Shown piece after piece: positions 37,280-42,450 of a DNA stretch of 42,450 nt. The stretch is from positions 1 to 42,450 of the forward strand of contig JAOBWI010000083.1 of NCBI GenBank assembly GCA_025463285.1, read 5' to 3'. Position 1 is the stretch's first letter; each line of letters opens with the position of its first letter. The notes beneath the pieces were generated by a model. The model had not been told where the DNA came from and did not search any database. It was given only the letters and a program-made list of their open reading frames with translations. Origin of the DNA: Acidimicrobiaceae bacterium. Its GTDB lineage: Bacteria > Actinomycetota > Acidimicrobiia > Acidimicrobiales > RAAP-2. A program made the position numbers and the translations under genes.

Positions 37280-37474
37280 CTAACCCCCGGCGGCGGCCGT
37301 CACGATCTCCACGACGCTGCGGTCGGGGATCAACGTGTTCTTCCACGCCGAACGCGGGACCACCTCGCCGTCAAGGGCTACGGCTACTCCACGCGGTTCG
37401 ATACCGCGGCGAGCCAGCAAAGCATCCACGCTCTCATTCGCGAACGGGTCCTCAACACCGTTCACGCGAATCAT
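37280..37474 (-). CDS. thiS: Sulfur carrier protein ThiS
   Basis: The 64-residue ubiquitin-like protein ends in Gly-Gly, the site that is adenylated and thiocarboxylated to donate sulfur for the thiazole ring of thiamine. The MIRVNG start, LLARRGIEPRGVAVALDGEVVPRSAW core and VEIVTAAAGG end fit the family. The ATG overlaps the thiO stop (ATGA). ThiG, which must partner it, and ThiF are not in the window, so the rest of the pathway is elsewhere. Confidence 0.93.
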   Translation of the reverse strand: MIRVNGVEDPFANESVDALLARRGIEPRGVAVALDGEVVPRSAWKNTLIPDRSVVEIVTAAAGG

Positions 37475-38541
37475 CGAACGCTCCGCGCGAACGAGAGCGC
37501 TTCGTTGGCGGCCAGTGGGGCCAGGGTCACTCCGTGGCGGTAGTGACCAGACAGCCACGCCCATCGACCGTCGATCACTTCGACAAAGGGGGAAAGACTC
37601 CGGCTCGCCGGTCGCAGCCCTTGGCGAGTTTCCACTAAGGCCGCGCTCTCCAGCGAAGGAATAATGTCCAGGGCGTCGCGAAGGAGTCGTTGTAGCTCGC
37701 CGGCCTCGACGACGAGTTCGCGTTGCTCGTCTGAGGACGCGCCCAAAACGCCGTAGCCGCCCGGCCGACTTACCAAGTACAGGGGTCGCCCTCGAACGAA
37801 CGCGCGCAGGGTCGGCTGGGCCGATCGATCGACACCCTGCACCCGAACGGTCATGCCCCGCACGGGCCGAACCACGTGGTCGGCTCGTTGAGCTACGCCG
37901 CCCGGCAGCGCGCGCGCACCAGTGGCCAGCACGCCGATGTCACCGAGTCCGCGCCGTTCCGTCGTCGTCACCTCCACGCGAGAATTGTCAACGCCGGCCA
38001 AGACCACTTCCTCGCGCACGAGACTCACGCCCAGGGCCTCGTGTGCCAAGGTGAGAAGCGACATGGCGTGATCGGGGTCGAGCCAGGCGTCGCCTTCGAG
38101 ATAGAGGCCTTCAGAGACCCGCGGGGAGACGTGTTGAAAGTAGTCGGGGTGCGTCGCTCGAGTTACGCGGTGGGATCGCACGCCGTATGAGGTGGCCACC
38201 GCCTCATATTGGGCGACCAGCCGTCGATCGCTCGCGTCAAAACCCACCAGCAAGGTACCGTGCTCGACGATGGTGAGGGTTTCGCCGGTCACGTCGTACA
38301 AGGAGCGGGCGAGTTCGCGCCACGCGCCCAGCGCGCCGCATTGCAGGCGGTAGTTCTCCTCCTCCCCGGGGGCGATTTCTGCGGTGGGCGCAATCATCCC
38401 CGCCGCGGCGTACGTCGCGCCCGATCCGGGTTCGGGGTCATACAACGTGACGCGCCAGCCCTCGGTGGCCAGACGAAAAGCACTCGTGGCGCCGATAATC
38501 CCCCCGCCCACCACGAGCGCGTCACCGGGTGTCGAAGTCAC
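37471..38541 (-). CDS. thiO: Glycine oxidase ThiO
   Basis: The 356-residue FAD-dependent amine oxidase of the DAO family makes the iminoglycine used in thiazole synthesis. The dinucleotide-binding motif VVGGGIIGATSAFRLATEGWRVTLYD starts at about residue 10, and GATYAAAGMIAP is the second FAD contact. Near the C-terminus, GLRPASRS and SGHYRHGVTLAP are diagnostic for ThiO. The GTG at 38541 follows TACGCT by 6 nt, so it is presumably leaderless and has no room for a TPP riboswitch. It overlaps thiS by 4 nt. Confidence 0.93.
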   Translation of the reverse strand: MTSTPGDALVVGGGIIGATSAFRLATEGWRVTLYDPEPGSGATYAAAGMIAPTAEIAPGEEENYRLQCGALGAWRELARSLYDVTGETLTIVEHGTLLVGFDASDRRLVAQYEAVATSYGVRSHRVTRATHPDYFQHVSPRVSEGLYLEGDAWLDPDHAMSLLTLAHEALGVSLVREEVVLAGVDNSRVEVTTTERRGLGDIGVLATGARALPGGVAQRADHVVRPVRGMTVRVQGVDRSAQPTLRAFVRGRPLYLVSRPGGYGVLGASSDEQRELVVEAGELQRLLRDALDIIPSLESAALVETRQGLRPASRSLSPFVEVIDGRWAWLSGHYRHGVTLAPLAANEALSFARSVR

Positions 38542-38547
38542 GAATCA

Positions 38548-38586
38548 AGCGTAGGGCGACCGAGATGAACGCAGATTAGATATAAT
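38548..38586. promoter_or_regulatory. Divergent promoters of thiO and gltB
   Basis: Minus TACGCT (38548-38553) lies 6 nt before the thiO GTG, and plus TATAAT (38581-38586) is the best -10 in the window. The hexamers are 27 bp apart. For gltB the leader would be about 29 nt. No GlnR-type or NtcA-type operator is evident. Confidence 0.45.
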
Positions 38587-38621
38587 TGTCGTGGGTCAGC
38601 GTCGCCCCGAAAGCCACGCAC

Positions 38622-41600
38622 ATGACCAAGAACCTTTACGACCCCACCTACGAGCACGACGCCTGCGGCGTTGGTATGGTTGCGGACCTCACCGGGCAAG
38701 CGACCAACGCAACGGTACGCGACGCGTTGACGATTCTCGAGAACCTAGAACACCGCGGTGCCACGGGCTCGGACGTTGACTCCGGCGACGGCGCGGGCAT
38801 CTTGGTTCAACTGCCGGACTCGTTTCTTCGCTCCGTATTCGGTGAACATCTGCCCGAGCGAGGTCAGTACGGGGTCGCCCACTGGATGGTTCCGCGGTCC
38901 TTGAATCGCGACACCGTTCGGCACCAGACCGACCAGATCTTGGCGCGCGTCGGACTGAGAACACAGGCCTGGCGAGAAGTACCGGTGGAGTCGTCGATCC
39001 TGGGACCGACCTCGCGAGCGTCAGAGCCGCGTTTCATTCAACAACTGATCGTTCGAGCGAAGGCGAGCGACGAGAGCGACTTAGAGCGAGCACTCTTCTG
39101 CGCCCGCAAGGTCATTGAACACGAGTTGGACATCTACGCCGCGTCGTGTTCGTCCAAGGTCTTGATCTACAAGGGCATGTTGTCCTCGCCGCAGTTGCGC
39201 CTGTACTTCAAGGACCTCACGGACGAGCGTCTCACTTCCGCCATCGCCGTGGTGCACAGTCGTTTCTCCACCAACGTACTTCCTCGCTGGGATCTCGCTC
39301 AGCCCTTTCGCTATATCTCCCACAACGGCGAGATCAACACCGTCCGGGGCAATCGCAACTGGATGACGGCGCGCGAGGCGACCCTCGTCAGCGACCAGCT
39401 ACCCCTGCCGATCAGCGCTCTGACGCCGATCATTACCCCCGACATGAGTGACTCCGCCAGTTTCGACGAGGTGGTCGAACTTCTGGTGAACTCGGGACGT
39501 TCCCTGCCCCACGCGGTGCTCATGATGATCCCCGAGGCGTGGGAGCGCTCCACGGTCATGACGCCCGCGCGGCGAGCCTTCTATCGCTATCACGCCGGAC
39601 TCATGGAACCCTGGGACGGCCCCGCGTCGGTCACGTTTTGTGACGGAACGGTCGCCGGAGCCGTGCTAGACCGCAACGGCCTGCGACCCGCGCGCTACTG
39701 GGTAACCAAGGATCAGCGGGTGATTCTGGCCAGTGAAGTCGGCGTGCTGCCCATCGAGCCGTCGAACATCGAGAGAAAAGGCCGGTTGCAGCCCGGACGG
39801 GTCTTCTTGGTCGACGTCGAGCAGGGTCGCATCATCGATGACGACGAACTCAAAACCACACTCGCCGCCGCCAAGCCGTACGAGGAGTGGCTCAACCGTC
39901 ATCAGATCTCTCTGGACGCTTTCGAAACCCCGGAGTCCCTCACGCCGTCGTACGGCTCGGTTCTTCGTCAACAGAAGAGCTTCGGCTACTGCGAAGAGGA
40001 CCTGCGCCTAATCATTCGCCATATGGCCCAGGTGGGGGACGAACCCATCGGGTCCATGGGATCCGATACCCGCCTACCGGTGCTCTCGACCATGCCGCGA
40101 TCGATCTTCGACTACTTCACCCAACTCTTTGCGCAGGTGACCAACCCTCCACTCGACGCGATTCGTGAAGAGCTGGTCACCTCGACCCGGGTAGTGATCG
40201 GGGGAGAAGATAACCTCCTCAGCGAGAGCGAAGAACACTGTCACCAGATCGTGTTGCCCTCGCCGGTACTGAGCGTGGCGGAACTCCAAAAGATTCGCTA
40301 CGTGGACGAGTACCCCGGGGTGGTCGGCTTTCGCCCGGCCGCCATCGACGGGCTCTTTCTCGCCCACGGGCCCGGCAGTGCGGCCGAACGTCTGGCCACC
40401 GCTCTCGATGAGGTAACCGACGACGTGGTTGAGAAGGTTCGCTCAGGGGTCAACGTCGTCATCCTGAGCGATCGAGGCAACTCGGCGTTGCACGCCGCGA
40501 TCCCGAGCCTCCTACTCGCCTCGGCCGTTCACCATCGTTTGGTAGATGAACATCTGCGCACTAACGCCGCGCTCATCATTGAGGCCGGTGACGTGCGTGA
40601 AGTGCACCACGTGGCCCTTCTCTTGGGCTTCGGTGCCTCCGCGGTGTGCCCGTACTTGGCCTACGACTCTATTGACGCGCTCATGGAACAAGGTGAGCTG
40701 ACCTCATTGAACGCCTTCGAGGCGCGCTACCAGTACGGCAAGGCGCTCAACAAGGGCGTGGTGAAGGTCATGTCGAAGATGGGCGTGAGCACGGTGGCGA
40801 GCTACGTTGGCTCCCAGCTCTTCGAGCCGGTCGGACTGTCTGAGGACGTCCTGGCTCGGTACTTTCCGGGCTTTCACTCCCGCCTGGGCGGGGCCACGTT
40901 GGAGCGAATCGCCCACGACGTGCTCACCTGGCACTCGAGCGCCTTCGCTCCCGAAGCCGGTCAACCCGTCGAGATCACGAACCGCGGCGAGTACCAGTGG
41001 CGACGCGACGGTGAGCTACACCTCTTTAATCCGCGCACCGTACAGAAACTCCAGCACGCGACGCGACAGAAGCGATTCGATCTCTTCAAGGAGTACACGG
41101 CGCTCGTTGACGATCAAAGCGACCAGCAACTGACGTTGCGATCGTTGTTGTCACTCGTACCGAGCGCGAAGCCCCTGCCTCTCGACGAGGTCGAAGGCAC
41201 CGCGTCGATTATCAAGCGTTTCAGTACGGGCGCCATGTCGTACGGGTCGATCTCTGAAGAAGCGCACACCACGTTGGCCATCGCCATGAACCGCTTGGGC
41301 GGCAAATCGAACACCGGTGAGGGTGGCGAAGACCAGGAACGCTTCGACACCTCCGACCCACAGAACAACTCCCGTTCGGCCATTAAACAAGTCGCGTCGG
41401 GCCGCTTCGGCGTCACCAGTCGCTACTTAGTGAACGCCGACGACCTACAGATCAAGATGGCCCAAGGCGCCAAGCCCGGTGAGGGCGGACAGCTACCGGG
41501 GGCCAAGGTCTACCCCTGGATCGCCAAGACCCGCCACTCCACGCCCGGCGTCGGGCTGATCTCGCCGCCCCCTCACCACGACATCTATTCGATCGAAGAC

Positions 41601-42450
41601 TTGGCCCAACTTATTTACGACCTCAAGTCGGCCAACGATCAGGCGCGCGTTCACGTGAAACTGGTGAGCGAGCAGGGGGTAGGAACGATCGCCGCGGGTG
41701 TAGCGAAGGCCCACGCCGACGTCATTTTGATCTCGGGCCACGATGGCGGCACCGGCGCGGCCCCCTTGACCTCGCTGAAGCACGCCGGCACCCCGTGGGA
41801 GTTGGGACTGGCCGAAGCGCACCAGACCCTGGCCGCGAACGGTCTGCGCAGTCGGGTGGTTCTTCAAACCGACGGTCAACTAAAGACCGGGCGCGACGTG
41901 ATCGTGGCCGCACTTCTCGGCGCCGAAGAGTTCGGTTTCGCCAGCGCCCCCCTGGTGGTCTCGGGATGCATCATGATGCGCGTCTGTCACCTCGACACCT
42001 GCCCCGTGGGTATCGCCACCCAGAACCCGTTACTGAGAGAACGCTTCACCGGTCGACCGGAGTTCGTCGAGAACTTCTTTGAGTTCATCGCCGAAGAGGT
42101 GCGCGAGTACCTCGCACTACTCGGCGCGCGGACCCTCGACGAGTTGATTGGTGACGTATCCAAACTCCGCGTGAACACTCATCTAGAAGAGACCAGCGAT
42201 CTCGATCTGAGCGCTCTGTTAGCTCACGTGGAGCCCGACCAGCGTCGCCAGAGCATCAAGCAAGAGCACGGGCTGGACGGAGCATTGGACTGGCTCTTTC
42301 TCGATGAGGTGGTCGACGCGGCCAAGAAGGATCAGCCGTATCGTTACGCCACGCCGGTTCTTAACGTCAACCGGGCGGTGGGTACGTTGACCGGAAGCGC
42401 GATCACTCGAGCCCTGGGAGCGCGAACCCTAGTTGACGATCTCATCGAGA
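38622..42450 (+). CDS. gltB: Glutamate synthase large subunit (3' truncated by window)
   Basis: The first 1276 codons are present, open to the edge. The enzyme transfers the glutamine amide to 2-oxoglutarate to give two glutamates, working with GltD. It starts MTKNLYDPTYEHDACGVG; C15 is the N-terminal nucleophile of the mature class-II amidotransferase, freed by removal of a 14-residue propeptide. The central domain follows, and the FMN-binding synthase domain begins near residue 860 with STGAMSYGSIS, then TGEGGED, KPGEGGQLPG, HDGGTGA. The 3Fe-4S ligands are C1116, C1122 and C1127. No frameshift was seen. The ATG has no clear ribosome site. Confidence 0.96.
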   Translation, partial: MTKNLYDPTYEHDACGVGMVADLTGQATNATVRDALTILENLEHRGATGSDVDSGDGAGILVQLPDSFLRSVFGEHLPERGQYGVAHWMVPRSLNRDTVRHQTDQILARVGLRTQAWREVPVESSILGPTSRASEPRFIQQLIVRAKASDESDLERALFCARKVIEHELDIYAASCSSKVLIYKGMLSSPQLRLYFKDLTDERLTSAIAVVHSRFSTNVLPRWDLAQPFRYISHNGEINTVRGNRNWMTAREATLVSDQLPLPISALTPIITPDMSDSASFDEVVELLVNSGRSLPHAVLMMIPEAWERSTVMTPARRAFYRYHAGLMEPWDGPASVTFCDGTVAGAVLDRNGLRPARYWVTKDQRVILASEVGVLPIEPSNIERKGRLQPGRVFLVDVEQGRIIDDDELKTTLAAAKPYEEWLNRHQISLDAFETPESLTPSYGSVLRQQKSFGYCEEDLRLIIRHMAQVGDEPIGSMGSDTRLPVLSTMPRSIFDYFTQLFAQVTNPPLDAIREELVTSTRVVIGGEDNLLSESEEHCHQIVLPSPVLSVAELQKIRYVDEYPGVVGFRPAAIDGLFLAHGPGSAAERLATALDEVTDDVVEKVRSGVNVVILSDRGNSALHAAIPSLLLASAVHHRLVDEHLRTNAALIIEAGDVREVHHVALLLGFGASAVCPYLAYDSIDALMEQGELTSLNAFEARYQYGKALNKGVVKVMSKMGVSTVASYVGSQLFEPVGLSEDVLARYFPGFHSRLGGATLERIAHDVLTWHSSAFAPEAGQPVEITNRGEYQWRRDGELHLFNPRTVQKLQHATRQKRFDLFKEYTALVDDQSDQQLTLRSLLSLVPSAKPLPLDEVEGTASIIKRFSTGAMSYGSISEEAHTTLAIAMNRLGGKSNTGEGGEDQERFDTSDPQNNSRSAIKQVASGRFGVTSRYLVNADDLQIKMAQGAKPGEGGQLPGAKVYPWIAKTRHSTPGVGLISPPPHHDIYSIEDLAQLIYDLKSANDQARVHVKLVSEQGVGTIAAGVAKAHADVILISGHDGGTGAAPLTSLKHAGTPWELGLAEAHQTLAANGLRSRVVLQTDGQLKTGRDVIVAALLGAEEFGFASAPLVVSGCIMMRVCHLDTCPVGIATQNPLLRERFTGRPEFVENFFEFIAEEVREYLALLGARTLDELIGDVSKLRVNTHLEETSDLDLSALLAHVEPDQRRQSIKQEHGLDGALDWLFLDEVVDAAKKDQPYRYATPVLNVNRAVGTLTGSAITRALGARTLVDDLIE

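Overview
This 42.45 kb window is dense, GC-rich, single-chromosome housekeeping DNA. It most resembles an actinobacterium, and I would guess class Acidimicrobiia. The evidence is the very frequent GTG starts, two F420/deazaflavin-type oxidoreductase families, a secreted Rpf-like protein, a DUF2277/DUF2254 pair, and the gene order nadK-recN-pyrG-NUDIX-xerD...scpA-scpB-rluB...cmk...der, which parallels the Mycobacterium tuberculosis Rv1695-Rv1713 block. I see no insertion sequence, prophage, CRISPR array or classic defence system.

Layout. Positions 1-8.8 kb are a looser accessory stretch: the end of an exonuclease III gene, a small Cys-bearing membrane protein, a DHA2 drug-efflux pump, a pseudopilin-like protein, a small Cys-rich protein, a PPOX/F420-type protein, a Ddn-family protein, a DUF3048 exported protein, a 66-residue acidic protein with no Lys or Arg, a secreted Rpf-like protein behind a long structured leader, a small ABM-like protein, and DUF2277 and DUF2254 proteins. 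Positions 8.8-15.1 kb hold nadK-recN, pyrG-NUDIX-xerD and a site-2 protease. Positions 15.1-22.2 kb hold trpS (minus) and the long tightly coupled operon scpA-scpB-rluB-aroH-tyrA-aroA-cmk-plsC. This operon ties chromosome organisation and ribosome modification to the end of the shikimate pathway, tyrosine synthesis, CMP phosphorylation and phospholipid acylation. Positions 22.2-27.8 kb hold a minus-strand ispH / small protein / glycosyltransferase group, and a plus-strand DUF512 radical-SAM-like protein, der, a mini zinc-ribbon membrane protein and a gamma-carbonic-anhydrase-like protein. Positions 27.8-32.2 kb hold tryptophan genes: trpD (minus) divergent from trpC-trpF-trpB-trpA. Positions 32.2-35.3 kb hold acetate uptake (satP-like) and acetyl-CoA synthetase. 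Positions 35.4-42.45 kb hold an FAH-family protein, a DnaQ-like exonuclease, tRNA-Pro(GGG), thiO-thiS (minus) and the 5' nine-tenths or so of gltB, cut by the window end.

The most striking signal is regulatory rather than a new gene system. About twelve genes have a TANNNT hexamer 6-8 nt before the start codon and no Shine-Dalgarno, the signature of leaderless transcription. Several divergent pairs place two such elements back to back, two of them exactly 24 bp apart. Two key genes (pyrG, trpD) appear to follow tiny leaderless upstream ORFs that overlap their start codons as NTGA. The Rpf-like gene instead has a roughly 200-nt leader that can fold into a branched domain and a hairpin covering its ribosome-binding site. 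It looks like a riboswitch, but I cannot assign it to a known class.

All secondary structures and promoters were found by eye, and no folding or database search was run.
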